Made by a program: the position numbers and the translations under genes. Positions 50,842-59,384 of a DNA stretch of 64,000 nucleotides are shown piece by piece. Origin of the DNA: Microbacterium sp. SLBN-154 (GTDB lineage Bacteria > Actinomycetota > Actinomycetes > Actinomycetales > Microbacteriaceae); contig NZ_VFNL01000001.1 of the NCBI RefSeq assembly GCF_006715565.1, forward strand, positions 744,001 through 808,000, read 5' to 3'. How positions within the stretch are numbered: the stretch's first letter is position 1; every line of letters starts with the position of its first letter. A model generated the notes under the pieces. That model did not search any database and had not been told where the DNA came from. It saw only the letters and a program-made list of their open reading frames with translations.

Positions 50842-52050
50842 ATGCGCGACACGGCGACGGTGCTGCACGCCGACCTCGACGCGTTCTACGCCTCGGTCGA
50901 GCAGCGCGACGCTCCCGCCCTGCGTGGGCGACCGGTGATCGTCGGGGGCGGAGTCGTGCTCGCCGCCAGCTACGAGGCGAAGGCGCGCGGGGTGCGTACC
51001 GCGATGGGCGGACGCCAGGCGCGGGAGCTCTGCCCCGATGCCATCGTCGTGCCCCCGCGCATGGAGGCGTACTCGGCCGCGAGCAGGGCGGTGTTCGACA
51101 TCTTCCGCGACACCACCCCGCTCGTCGAGGGGCTCTCGATCGACGAGGCCTTCCTCGAGGTCGGCGGACTGAGACGCATCGCCGGTCCTCCCGCAGACAT
51201 CGCCGCCCGCCTGCGCGAACGCGTTCGCGCCGAGGTCGGCCTCCCGATCTCGGTCGGCGTCGCCCGCACGAAGTTCCTCGCCAAGGTCGCGAGCGCCGTG
51301 AGCAAGCCCGACGGCCTCCTCGTCGTCGAACCGGGCGAGGAGGAGGCCTTCCTCCTACCGCTGCCGGTCGAGCGGCTGTGGGGCGTGGGCGCGAAGACCG
51401 CGGAGAAGCTGCACGGCCTCGGCATCCGCACCGTCGGTCAGCTCGCCGAGCTCGAGGCCGCGACGGCCGAGCGCCTCCTCGGAAGGGCAGCGGGCGCGCA
51501 CCTGCACGCGCTCGCGCGCCTGCGCGACCCGCGACCGGTCGACACGACCCGCCGGCGCCGTTCGATCGGGTCGCAGCGGGCCCTCGGCACCCGTCCCCGC
51601 GCCCCCGACGAGCTCGACGTCATCCTCAGCCAGATCGTCGACCGGCTGGCTCGGCGGCTCCGCGACGGCGACCGGGTCTGCCGGAGCGTCGTCCTCCGCC
51701 TCCGCTTCGGCGACTACACAAAGGCGACGAGATCACGCACACTGCGGTTCCCCACCGATCGCACGTCGGTGCTCATCGACACGGCGCGGATGCTGCTGGC
51801 CGCCGCCCTTCCGACGATCACCGAGCGGGGCATCACCCTGATCGGCCTCTCGCTGTCGCATCTCGAGCACGCCGACAGCGTGCAACCCGAGCTCCCCCTC
51901 GACTTCAGCGGCGGCGATCAGATCGACGGCGCTCTCGACGATGTGCTCGACCGCCTTCGCGATCGCTTCGGCTCCGACGCTGTTGCCCGTGCTACGCAGC
52001 TCGGTCGTGATCCGGGGTGGTCGACGCCGATCCTGCCCGAGCACGAGTAG
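50842..52050 (+). CDS. dinB: DNA polymerase IV (Y family)
   Basis: A 402-residue translesion polymerase. HADLDAFYASVEQRD carries the first metal carboxylate, LSIDEAFLEVGG the second pair, and VGVARTKFLAKVASAVSKPDGL the DinB signature; the helix-hairpin-helix (LWGVGAKTAEKLHGLGIRTVGQLAEL) and little-finger domains follow. ATG 50842 has a GGGAGGTG site; an ATG 24 bases earlier is less likely. I see no beta-clamp motif of standard form, but QPELPLDF near residue 360 is a plausible clamp-binding peptide. Unlinked in function to its neighbours. No LexA box was identified. Confidence 0.96.
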   Translation: MRDTATVLHADLDAFYASVEQRDAPALRGRPVIVGGGVVLAASYEAKARGVRTAMGGRQARELCPDAIVVPPRMEAYSAASRAVFDIFRDTTPLVEGLSIDEAFLEVGGLRRIAGPPADIAARLRERVRAEVGLPISVGVARTKFLAKVASAVSKPDGLLVVEPGEEEAFLLPLPVERLWGVGAKTAEKLHGLGIRTVGQLAELEAATAERLLGRAAGAHLHALARLRDPRPVDTTRRRRSIGSQRALGTRPRAPDELDVILSQIVDRLARRLRDGDRVCRSVVLRLRFGDYTKATRSRTLRFPTDRTSVLIDTARMLLAAALPTITERGITLIGLSLSHLEHADSVQPELPLDFSGGDQIDGALDDVLDRLRDRFGSDAVARATQLGRDPGWSTPILPEHE

Positions 52051-52138
52051 GTGGAGGGACCATCGGCCCCCACGGGCCGACCGTCTGCACGTACCGTGCG
52101 GTCATGAAGACCCATCGCGCGTTCCGGGATGCCGGGCG

Positions 52139-52525
52139 ATGATCGTCTTCGTGGTGCTGGGCGTCGCACTGGGTGCCGCCGTCGGCATCCCGCTGGGTCG
52201 GCGCATCGACCGCACGCGGCCGCCGCAGCGGGCGAGCGCTCTGGCGTGGACAGCCCTCGCTCTCGGCATTGTCGCGGTCGGAATGCTTGCCAGCGCCCTC
52301 TTCCTCCCGCTGGCGCTTCCGGGCCCGACCGGCTCAGCCGTCAATTCCACGCCGGTGTCCATCGTGCTGTCCATGGCCGGGGTGACCGCTGCGGTCTGGG
52401 CGATCGCCCGAGGCGACCGCCGCTGGGTCTCGTGGACCGCGGGTGGGATCGCCGCGGTCCCCACCGTCTTCTGGACCGTCTTCGCGCTGGGCTATCTCAT
52501 CGACCCGAATCCGGCGTCCGGGTGA
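52139..52525 (+). CDS. Small membrane protein, unknown function
   Basis: A 128-residue protein with four hydrophobic segments at about residues 1-17, 37-60, 70-92 and 100-122 (MIVFVVLGVALGAAVGIPL; LAWTALALGIVAVGMLASALFL; VSIVLSMAGVTAAVWAIA; GGIAAVPTVFWTVFALGYL). ATG 52139 is chosen because the first segment starts there; the upstream frame is Arg/Pro-rich shadow. It is convergent with the alpha-type gene at 52541. No family recognised. Confidence 0.7.
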   Translation: MIVFVVLGVALGAAVGIPLGRRIDRTRPPQRASALAWTALALGIVAVGMLASALFLPLALPGPTGSAVNSTPVSIVLSMAGVTAAVWAIARGDRRWVSWTAGGIAAVPTVFWTVFALGYLIDPNPASG

Positions 52526-52540
52526 CGGCGCCTCGGGCGT

Positions 52541-53545
52541 TCACGCCGCGCCGAGCGCCTCGCGCGCCCCGGCGATGTGGTCCCTCGTCATCTGGGCGGG
52601 GTCGGAGTCGAGCCACTCGTGCCCGCCCCATTCGCTGGTGAGGACCCCGTCGAACCCTGTCGTCGCGAGCACGGCTCCGAGGTCGCGCACCGGCTGCCAC
52701 ACCCGGCCGTCGGCATCCTCGAGATCCCAGAACTTCAGATGGAACCCACTCACCAGGGGCAGGACCGGACGGATGGCATCGACCGACGACCGCCCGAACC
52801 GCACGATCATGTCCATGTACAACGTGTGGACCGGCTCCGGAACGCCGCCCGAACGAAGGACGTCCACGATCGCGGGCAGCGTCGCCGGATTGCGCCAGTC
52901 GTCACGCACCCGCTCGATCAGCGAGCCCGGCACACCTCCGCGCTCGAGCTCGTCGAGGTAGCTCACCGGCACCGCGGGCATGAGCATGCTGATGTCGATG
53001 AGCAGCCGCACATGGGGATCGTCCAGCTCGGCGATCACCTCGTACGCGCCCGCCGACGAAGGAGAGTCCGGCGTCTGCGACCCCTGCGCCTCTTCGAACA
53101 GCACGAGGTCGAGCTCATGGAGGAGGGGCTGGAGCCGCCGGAGAAGGCCCGGTCCCGCCTGGCCGATCGGCAGGCGCAGACCGACGGCGCCGAGCGCATG
53201 TGCGGCATGCAGCTGCGGTGCGAGGAACTCCAGGCGCTCCTCCTCCGTGCGACGCCGCGTCGGCGACATCCACTCATCCAGGCTGGCGCCGACGATGCTG
53301 ACCCGCCCCCCGGCCGCTGCGAGGCGGTCACGCAGGAGGGCGGCCTCATCGGTGCGGGTGACGGGGAACGACCGCCACAGCTGGCCGGGTTCGATCTCGA
53401 TGACCGGGCTCACGCGGTCGGCGACGATGTCCACGGCGATGGAGGTCGCGGCGCGCTCGGCCCGGATGACCTCGGGGGTCCAGTTGAAGGCGCTCGCCCC
53501 GATCACACGACGCGGAAGGGCGGATGCTGCGGCGTCAGGCAACAT
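52541..53545 (-). CDS. C-glycoside deglycosidase alpha-like TIM-barrel protein (divergent)
   Basis: A 334-residue barrel. Metal-site residues align with the other CGD-alpha-type proteins: E in LVLFEEAQGS, D in RLLIDISMLMP, H in GFHLKFWDLED and E in LTSEWGGHEW. The N-terminus is shorter and the LYSF segment is replaced by IGASAFNWTPEVIRAERAATSIAVDIVADR. ATG 53545 overlaps the beta-type gene upstream by 11 bases, giving a beta-alpha order like 42290/42688. It is probably a lyase for a different keto-glycoside. Confidence 0.75.
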   Translation of the reverse strand: MLPDAAASALPRRVIGASAFNWTPEVIRAERAATSIAVDIVADRVSPVIEIEPGQLWRSFPVTRTDEAALLRDRLAAAGGRVSIVGASLDEWMSPTRRRTEEERLEFLAPQLHAAHALGAVGLRLPIGQAGPGLLRRLQPLLHELDLVLFEEAQGSQTPDSPSSAGAYEVIAELDDPHVRLLIDISMLMPAVPVSYLDELERGGVPGSLIERVRDDWRNPATLPAIVDVLRSGGVPEPVHTLYMDMIVRFGRSSVDAIRPVLPLVSGFHLKFWDLEDADGRVWQPVRDLGAVLATTGFDGVLTSEWGGHEWLDSDPAQMTRDHIAGAREALGAA

Positions 53546-53945
53546 CGCGTGACACCGTCCCCGTGGCAGGCGCATCCAGGAGAAGGGTGCGCGCGGAGGC
53601 GAACGGGAGGCTGAGTGGACCGTCGGCGCCCGCGTCGAGGTACGGCACGATCAGCCGGAATCCGAGCGTCACCGCATGAGCGCCGGGTGCCAGCATCCGT
53701 CGCCCTTCGAGTCGGAGCCGATCCTGCACGAACCACCAGCCGCGCTCGAAGGCGAGGGCGGAGGGGGCGACGCGGCGATCGCCGACCCCCACGGCCGACA
53801 CCGCGACGGGATCGCCGTCGACGGACAGTTCCCACCCGCCCGCGCTCCACACCGGCAGCGACCTGATCCAGGGGAGCGAGACTCGGAGGCTGAAGCCTTC
53901 GTCGGTGGAGCGCAGGGCGTCGTCGCGCAGGATGGGCAGACTCAT
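53535..53945 (-). CDS. C-glycoside deglycosidase beta-like protein (third)
   Basis: A 136-residue protein with the same strand pattern as the other beta-type proteins: FSLRVSLPWIRSLPVWSAGGWELSVDG, ALAFERGWWFVQDRLRL and AVTLGFRLIVPYL. The TNT/DTL-WWF element is reduced to RGWWFVQD. It lies between the ROK gene (53 bases upstream, same strand) and the alpha-type gene. Sequence similarity to the other beta-type proteins is weaker, so confidence is lower. Confidence 0.68.
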   Translation of the reverse strand: MSLPILRDDALRSTDEGFSLRVSLPWIRSLPVWSAGGWELSVDGDPVAVSAVGVGDRRVAPSALAFERGWWFVQDRLRLEGRRMLAPGAHAVTLGFRLIVPYLDAGADGPLSLPFASARTLLLDAPATGTVSRDVA

Positions 53946-53998
53946 GAAGCACGTCCTCGTGGTGTCTTTGACCTCGAAGATACATGCTTACGTCTGAA

Positions 53999-55261
53999 TC
54001 AGGTAAAAGTAATGCGAGCGCTCGTGGGTCGCCCGTCCGCGAACCACCGGGCGAAAGTGACCTCGAAGAGCTGCTCGCGCGCGAGCTCGGCCCCGCCTCG
54101 AAGGGGTGCGTTGGGGTCGTTGACTGACTGCACGATCTCGAGGTCGCGCGTGGCGAGCGGCAGGGAGAGCTCGTACACCCGCTGTCGCACCTCGGCTAGG
54201 TAGAGCTCGCCGGCCGAGGCGACCGCCCCGCCGATCACGATGATGCCCGGGTTGAAGACGTTGACCAGCGTAGCGATGGAGCCCCCCACCACCCGTGCCG
54301 AGGCCTGGAGGAGCGAGATGGCCAGCGCGTCCCCATCCTCGGCCGCCAGGGAGATCGTCTCGGCGCTGAGGTCCTCGGGCGACAGGCGGCTCGCCTCGCC
54401 CGCCTCGATGCGCGCCTGCGCCTCGCGCACGAGCGCCCAGCCGCCGGCGACGGCCTCGAGGCACCCGATCTTGCCGCACCGGCAGGGGGCGTCGGATTCC
54501 GGAACGCGCACGTGCCCGATGTCGCCGGCCGAGCCGTTCGCGCCGCGGTGGATCCTTCCGCGCGAGAGCAGGCCCGCCCCGATCCCCGTGCCGATCTTGA
54601 TGTAGACGAGGTCGGCGTGGTGGCGGTGCCGTTCGGCGCGCTCGCCGAGGGCGAGGAGATTCACGTCGTTGTCGACCCAGATGGGCGCGTCGAAGCGCTG
54701 CTCGAAACGTCGCCGGATGTCGAACCCGTTCCACCCCGGCATGATCGGCGGGGCGACAGGGCGACCGGTCTCGAAATCGACCGGACCCGGCACACCGACG
54801 GCGACCGACCAGACCGGGGCGTCGCCGGTGCGTTCGAGAACCTCGTCGACCATGCTCATGACGACGTCGAGGGTGTCGGCGGGGCCACGGGAGATCTCCC
54901 ACGACCGGTGCACCTCGGCGAGCACGTCGCCGTCGAGGGCGGCGACGCCCACGTGGATGTGCAGCGCGCCGAGTGCGCAGACGATGATGCGGCCCTGGTC
55001 GGCGCGGAAGTGGAGGGTGCGGGGGGCTCGGCCGCCCGACGACGGGCCGAAATCGCCGTCGGCCAGGAAACCCATCTCGATCGCCTGGTCGACACGCTGC
55101 GTGACGACGCCGCGACCGAGTCCGGTGATGCGTCCGATCTCGGGGCGGGTTGTCGCTTCCCCGGTCCGGACGAGGTTCACGATGCGCAGCAGGCTGGTGA
55201 CCTCGTCGGTCTGCGCCGCGAAACGTAGGGTGCTGTCTCTTGCCACGCTCGATTCTGACAC
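53999..55261 (-). CDS. ROK-family transcriptional regulator
   Basis: A 420-residue repressor. The N-terminal winged helix (VTSLLRIVNLVRTGEATTRPEIGRITGLGRGVVTQRVDQAIEMGFL) precedes a ROK sugar-kinase-like domain with GVPGPVDFETGR, VYIKIGTGIGAGLL and the zinc motif CRCGKIGCLEA. Such proteins sense sugars or glycosides. GTG 55261 is the likely start. It is divergent from the Gfo/Idh gene at 55371 and leads the beta-alpha pair downstream, so it probably regulates both. The effector may be the keto-sugar. Confidence 0.93.
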   Translation of the reverse strand: MSESSVARDSTLRFAAQTDEVTSLLRIVNLVRTGEATTRPEIGRITGLGRGVVTQRVDQAIEMGFLADGDFGPSSGGRAPRTLHFRADQGRIIVCALGALHIHVGVAALDGDVLAEVHRSWEISRGPADTLDVVMSMVDEVLERTGDAPVWSVAVGVPGPVDFETGRPVAPPIMPGWNGFDIRRRFEQRFDAPIWVDNDVNLLALGERAERHRHHADLVYIKIGTGIGAGLLSRGRIHRGANGSAGDIGHVRVPESDAPCRCGKIGCLEAVAGGWALVREAQARIEAGEASRLSPEDLSAETISLAAEDGDALAISLLQASARVVGGSIATLVNVFNPGIIVIGGAVASAGELYLAEVRQRVYELSLPLATRDLEIVQSVNDPNAPLRGGAELAREQLFEVTFARWFADGRPTSARITFT

Positions 55262-55288
55262 AACCGATGCCCCTCATCGTCCATTTCG

Positions 55289-55323
55289 TTGACAACTAAT
55301 GCCCGAAGTACTTTCACTTATGT
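55289..55323. promoter_or_regulatory. Divergent ROK/Gfo-Idh control region
   Basis: The 109-base gap has TTGACA (55289-55294) within GTTGACAAC, and CACTTATGTAGTG (55315-55327), an imperfect palindrome with the CTTATGT box at 55317-55323. No well-spaced -10 box was found for the TTGACA. Confidence 0.4.
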
Positions 55324-55370
55324 AGTGTTCAGTCCTAAGAAGCACGAGCGGGAACGACGAGGGAGTCACC

Positions 55371-56402
55371 ATGCGGGGAGTCGGCCTGATCGGTGCCGGG
55401 CCGGGCGGGTGGGCACTGCATGCGCCCACGCTTTCGCGCCTGGGCGGTGAGTTCCGCCTCGTCCACGTCTCCGACGGCGGCAGCGGGCGTGCCGCTGAGA
55501 TCGCCGCCGCCCGGGGTGCGCGGAGCTCCACGGGCATCGACGACCTCCTCGCCGATCCCGCCGTCGAGGTCGTGGCGATCTGCTCCCCGCCCGAGGTGCA
55601 CGCTGCCCAGGTTCTCGCCGCCGTCGAGGCCGGCATCCGGGTCATCCTCTGCGAAAAGCCCCTGGCCACCACCGTCGCCGACGCCGAGCGGGTGATCGAA
55701 CGCTGTCGCGCGGCCCGCGTCGCGCTGGTCGTCGGCACGCACCACCTCTTCGATCCGGCGTGGGGCCGGGCGACGCACCACCTCACCGCCCTGTCCGGCG
55801 AGGTGCGGAGCGTGACGGTCACGCTCGCTCTTCCCCCCAACGACCGGTACCACCGGGCGGTGAGCGACGCCGCCCTTCCGCCTTCGACGCCGCGTCCGCG
55901 GCCCGATCTGTCCGACCCCGTGGTGGCAGGGCATGTCGCCCGAGCCCTCGTCTCCGGGCTCGTGATCCACGACCTTCCCCTCGTGCGGGATCTCGCGCGG
56001 GGCATCCCGCAGCTGGTCTACGCGACGCTCCTCCCGCCCATCGGCGTGGCGCTCGGGTGGACGGCCGGCGAGGTGGCGGTGCGTTCCTCCGCGGTCATGC
56101 TGCCCGAGGGCGCCGACGCGCTCTGGCGGCTGACGGTGCAGACCGACCGCGACCGCCTCGACATCGCGTTCCCGCCCGCCTTCGTGCACGCCGGAAGCGC
56201 GACGGTCACGGTGCGGAGCGCCGACGGCACCCGGACCGTCTACGCCGCCGACCCCGAAGACGGGTACGTCGCCCAGTGGGCGAACCTCGCCGCCCTCGCC
56301 CGCGGAGAACAAGCGATCGAGTACGACGAGATCCTCGCCGATGCCCGCTTCGCGATCGATCTGGCGGATGCCGCGGCCGCGGCGATCGGATCTGTCTCGT
56401 GA
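55371..56402 (+). CDS. Gfo/Idh/MocA-family oxidoreductase
   Basis: A 343-residue NAD(P)-dependent protein. The Rossmann motif GLIGAGPGGWALHAP is at the N-terminus, ILCEKPLATTVADAERVIE has the EKP lysine, and RALVSGLVIHDLPLVRDL gives the conserved substrate-site histidine. ATG 55371 has a GAGGGAG site. GTGA overlap joins it to the next gene. In the DgpA type of C-glycoside pathway a Gfo/Idh enzyme performs the 3-oxidation, so it might be a second route to a 3-keto-glycoside. Confidence 0.86.
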   Translation: MRGVGLIGAGPGGWALHAPTLSRLGGEFRLVHVSDGGSGRAAEIAAARGARSSTGIDDLLADPAVEVVAICSPPEVHAAQVLAAVEAGIRVILCEKPLATTVADAERVIERCRAARVALVVGTHHLFDPAWGRATHHLTALSGEVRSVTVTLALPPNDRYHRAVSDAALPPSTPRPRPDLSDPVVAGHVARALVSGLVIHDLPLVRDLARGIPQLVYATLLPPIGVALGWTAGEVAVRSSAVMLPEGADALWRLTVQTDRDRLDIAFPPAFVHAGSATVTVRSADGTRTVYAADPEDGYVAQWANLAALARGEQAIEYDEILADARFAIDLADAAAAAIGSVS

Positions 56403-57229
56403 TCGCGGTGTGGGCCTCCTCGGGCGTTGCCCGGCCGGTCGCCGTGGCGGTGGACTCCCTCGCGGCCCATGCCGTCGCGGCGAGGACCGCCGCCGGCGCG
56501 CTCGCCGTCGTCGGGGGCGGCGGCTGGTGCGCAGCGGCCGGGGCGGCCCTGCGCTCCGGAGCACGCGCGATCCTCGTGCTGCACCCCGCCGGTGGCTCCG
56601 CTGCCGAGCTCAACGAGCTTCATGCGGCCGCCGGCGGCGTCGCGTTCATGGTCGAGCGGCGCCGCCGCCCCTCGCAGCTCACCGAGCAGGTCCGCGACCT
56701 TCTCACCGCGCCGGGGACCGGCGATGCGCCCGCCTCGCTCATCGAGATCGATGTCTCGGCCCCCGAGGCGGAGCTGACCGACGCGCTGACCGATGCGCTG
56801 GCGTGGGCCGACGTCATCGGCCGGACGTCACACCTCACCCTGGAGGGCCACGCGCCGACGCGGCACGGGGCGATCGCACGACTGACGGCGCGCACCGGGG
56901 TCGGCGGCGACACGCGGCCGACGAGCGTCGTCGTCACCGCGACCGCGATTCGAGCGGGGGCCGGAGCGCTTCGCGTGACCCTCCTCGCCTCCGTGCGCGT
57001 GGAAGTGGAGATCGACCTCGACGCCGGCACGCAGAGGGTGACCGTCACCGACCAGAGGGGTGCGACGACGCTCGCTCCCCCCTTCGAGGATCCCCTGCGT
57101 CACGGCCTCCGACAGGCGATCCGCCGCCTCGGCGGCGCCGAGCCCACGGATGATCTCGAGGCCCTGATCCGCGATCGCGCCTCCGCCGGTGGCATCCTCA
57201 ACCCCCGTTCGCGGCATAAGTCAGTCTGA
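56399..57229 (+). CDS. Hypothetical protein, possible degenerate Gfo/Idh-like partner
   Basis: A 276-residue protein, start GTG 56399 inside the previous stop. The N-terminal half has an alpha/beta alternation (GALAVVGGGGWCAAAGAAL, ARAILVLHP) without a clear GxGxxG and without the EKP motif; the C-terminal half (VVVTATAIRAGAGALRVTLLASVRVEVEIDLDAGTQRV) resembles a Gfo/Idh C-terminal sheet. It may be a catalytically silent partner of the Gfo/Idh protein upstream. I do not recognise a named family. Confidence 0.6.
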   Translation: MIAVWASSGVARPVAVAVDSLAAHAVAARTAAGALAVVGGGGWCAAAGAALRSGARAILVLHPAGGSAAELNELHAAAGGVAFMVERRRRPSQLTEQVRDLLTAPGTGDAPASLIEIDVSAPEAELTDALTDALAWADVIGRTSHLTLEGHAPTRHGAIARLTARTGVGGDTRPTSVVVTATAIRAGAGALRVTLLASVRVEVEIDLDAGTQRVTVTDQRGATTLAPPFEDPLRHGLRQAIRRLGGAEPTDDLEALIRDRASAGGILNPRSRHKSV

Positions 57230-57263
57230 TATCGGGCATCCGCATATTCGGATTCCCTTATGT
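57225..57263. promoter_or_regulatory. Promoter region of the ring-cleavage cluster with ATCCG-N6-CGGAT and CTTATGT
   Basis: An AT-rich stretch upstream of the dioxygenase gene contains GATATCGG, the inverted repeat ATCCG-CATATT-CGGAT (about 57238-57253), and CTTATGT (57257-57263). It is the likely control region for the genes from 57334 on. Confidence 0.45.
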
Positions 57264-57333
57264 CGCTAATCGACCGATAGTGGATCTGGGCGCCGAAGTC
57301 ACACGCCCCCAGGGCTTTTTGAAAGGGTCGAAG

Positions 57334-58344
57334 ATGATCAAGCTTCTCTCTCACCTCTCCTATGTCTCCATCACGACTCCCGACGTCGAGGCGTCGGTGA
57401 AGTTCTACGAGGAAGAGGTCGGTCTCACCGTCGTCGACCGCGTCGACGGCCGGGTCTACCTCCGCTGCTGGGGTGACTATTACGCCTATTCGGTGGTCGT
57501 CGTTCCCGGTGACGAGCCGTCGCTGGAGACGATGGCGTGGCGCACCTCGAGCGAGGAAGCGCTCGAGGAGGCCGTGAAGCGCATCGAGGCTGCGGGCGTT
57601 CAGGGGGAGTGGTTCGAGGCCCACAAGATCGGGCGCGCGTATCGCTTCGTCGGTCCCCAGGGGCACCCGATGACGCTGCACTGGAACGTCACGCGCCACC
57701 AGGCTCCGGGGCACACCGCGTCGATCTATCCCGACCGCCCCGAGAAGCGCAGCAAGATCGCCGGCGCCCCCCGCCAGCTCGACCACGTCACCATCGCCGC
57801 GCGCGACGTCGACGAGTTCGCGAAGTGGTACAACGAGGTGCTGGGCTTCCGCATCATGGCCCGCACCGTTCTCGACCAGGCTCCGATCTCGGTGTTCAGC
57901 GTGCTGACCACCAACGAGAAGTCGCACGACCTCGGCGTCGTCCTCGACGGCTCGACCCGCCCCGGCCGCATCAACCACTACGCGTTCTGGGTCGACACGT
58001 ACGAAGAGCTCCTCATCGCCGCCGACACGCTCATGGAGCGCGACATCCCGATCGAGTACGGCCCCTCCATCCACGGAATCGGCGAGCAGACGTTCCTCTA
58101 CTATCGCGAGCCCTCGTCGATGCGCATCGAGCTGAACACGGGCGGCTACCGCAACTACGTGCCGGACTGGACGCCCAACACCTGGAAGCCGTCCCTCGGA
58201 TCGAGCAACATGTACCGCAACGGCGCCATGCCGATGTCGATGACCGAGTCGTTCCCGGCTGCCGACGGCCCCAGCGCGACCGAGGAGGGCGTGCCCGACG
58301 AGATCCGCGACGCGCTCATCAACCCGTACACCACGACCGGCTGA
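57334..58344 (+). CDS. Extradiol (catechol 2,3-type) ring-cleavage dioxygenase, VOC superfamily
   Basis: A 336-residue two-domain vicinal-oxygen-chelate protein. The C-terminal domain holds the Fe(II) 2-His-1-carboxylate set: H in LDHVTIAARD, H in RINHYAFWVD and E in SMRIELNTGG, with FLYYREPSS before it. ATG 57334 has a GAAAGGG site; a longer frame is open but starts in the promoter. It would open a catechol-type ring by meta cleavage. The FAH-type gene downstream would act on the product. The exact catechol is not deducible. Confidence 0.9.
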   Translation: MIKLLSHLSYVSITTPDVEASVKFYEEEVGLTVVDRVDGRVYLRCWGDYYAYSVVVVPGDEPSLETMAWRTSSEEALEEAVKRIEAAGVQGEWFEAHKIGRAYRFVGPQGHPMTLHWNVTRHQAPGHTASIYPDRPEKRSKIAGAPRQLDHVTIAARDVDEFAKWYNEVLGFRIMARTVLDQAPISVFSVLTTNEKSHDLGVVLDGSTRPGRINHYAFWVDTYEELLIAADTLMERDIPIEYGPSIHGIGEQTFLYYREPSSMRIELNTGGYRNYVPDWTPNTWKPSLGSSNMYRNGAMPMSMTESFPAADGPSATEEGVPDEIRDALINPYTTTG

Positions 58345-58415
58345 TCCGTGCTCGATTCCCGGGGCGGCCGATGACCGGCCGCCCCGGGCACCACGTCAGG
58401 ATTCGAGGAGGACTC

Positions 58416-59384
58416 ATGACGACCCCACCCCCCGCCCCGTTCGCCCTCGCCCGCTACCGCGCGGGCGATTCCGTGCGTCTGGGCCTCGTCGCCGCAGATC
58501 GCATCCGGCCGCTCGGCGAGAGCGAGCTCGGCGCGGCGAGCCTGAACGCCTTCCTCGCCGCCCCGGACTGGTCACGACTGCAGACGCTGGCGGAGCAGAC
58601 GGATGCCGCGTGGCAGCCCCTCGCCGAAGTCACCCTGATCGCCCCGGTGGAGCCCCGGCAGGTGCTGCAGGCCGGCGCGAACTACCGGACGCACGTGGTG
58701 CAGCTGATCATGGCGGGGCTGACCAAGGGCGGCGAGTCGGAGCTGAGCCCCGAGGAGCTGCGCGCGAAGGCCGAGAAGATCATGGACGCCCGGGCCGCCA
58801 GCGGCCGGCCCTTCATCTTCCTGGGTCTTGCGCAGTGCGTCGTCGGTGACGAGGTGCCGCTGGAGCTCCCCTCCTACAGCGACACCCACGACTGGGAGCT
58901 CGAGCTCGCCGTGGTGATCGGCCGCGAGGCATTCCGGGTGACCCCGGACGACGCGCTCGACCACGTCGCGGGGTACACGATCGTCAACGACATCACCACG
59001 CGTGACCGCGTGTTCCCGCCCGACGTCGGAGACATCGGCGCCGATTGGTACCGCTCGAAGAACGCGCCCGGATTCCTCCCGACCGGCCCGTACCTGGTGC
59101 CGGCCCCGTTCGTCGACCCGAGCGCGCTGTCCGTGCGCCTCGAGCTGAACGGCGAGGTCATGCAGGACGCGACGACGGCCGAGCTCGTCTTCGATGTGCC
59201 GACCCTCATTTCTGCGGCCTCGCAGACCCTTCCGCTCCTCCCGGGCGACCTCCTCCTCACCGGCAGTCCCGCCGGCAACGGGCAGCACTGGAAGCGATTC
59301 CTCCGGGATGGGGATGTCATGACGGGCACCATCGAGGGCCTGGGAACCCAGGTCGTCCGCTGCGTGGCGGAGGTCGGCGCGTGA
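58416..59384 (+). CDS. Fumarylacetoacetate hydrolase (FAH) family protein
   Basis: A 322-residue enzyme with the FAH C-terminal domain: VLQAGANYRTHV, DWELELAVVIGREAFRV (metal glutamates), GYTIVNDITTRDR, and LLLTGSPAGNG. FAH-type enzymes hydrolyse acylpyruvates or serve as oxalocrotonate decarboxylases and hydratases after meta cleavage. ATG 58416 has a GAGGAG site. GTGA overlap joins it to the cyclase gene. Confidence 0.88.
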   Translation: MTTPPPAPFALARYRAGDSVRLGLVAADRIRPLGESELGAASLNAFLAAPDWSRLQTLAEQTDAAWQPLAEVTLIAPVEPRQVLQAGANYRTHVVQLIMAGLTKGGESELSPEELRAKAEKIMDARAASGRPFIFLGLAQCVVGDEVPLELPSYSDTHDWELELAVVIGREAFRVTPDDALDHVAGYTIVNDITTRDRVFPPDVGDIGADWYRSKNAPGFLPTGPYLVPAPFVDPSALSVRLELNGEVMQDATTAELVFDVPTLISAASQTLPLLPGDLLLTGSPAGNGQHWKRFLRDGDVMTGTIEGLGTQVVRCVAEVGA

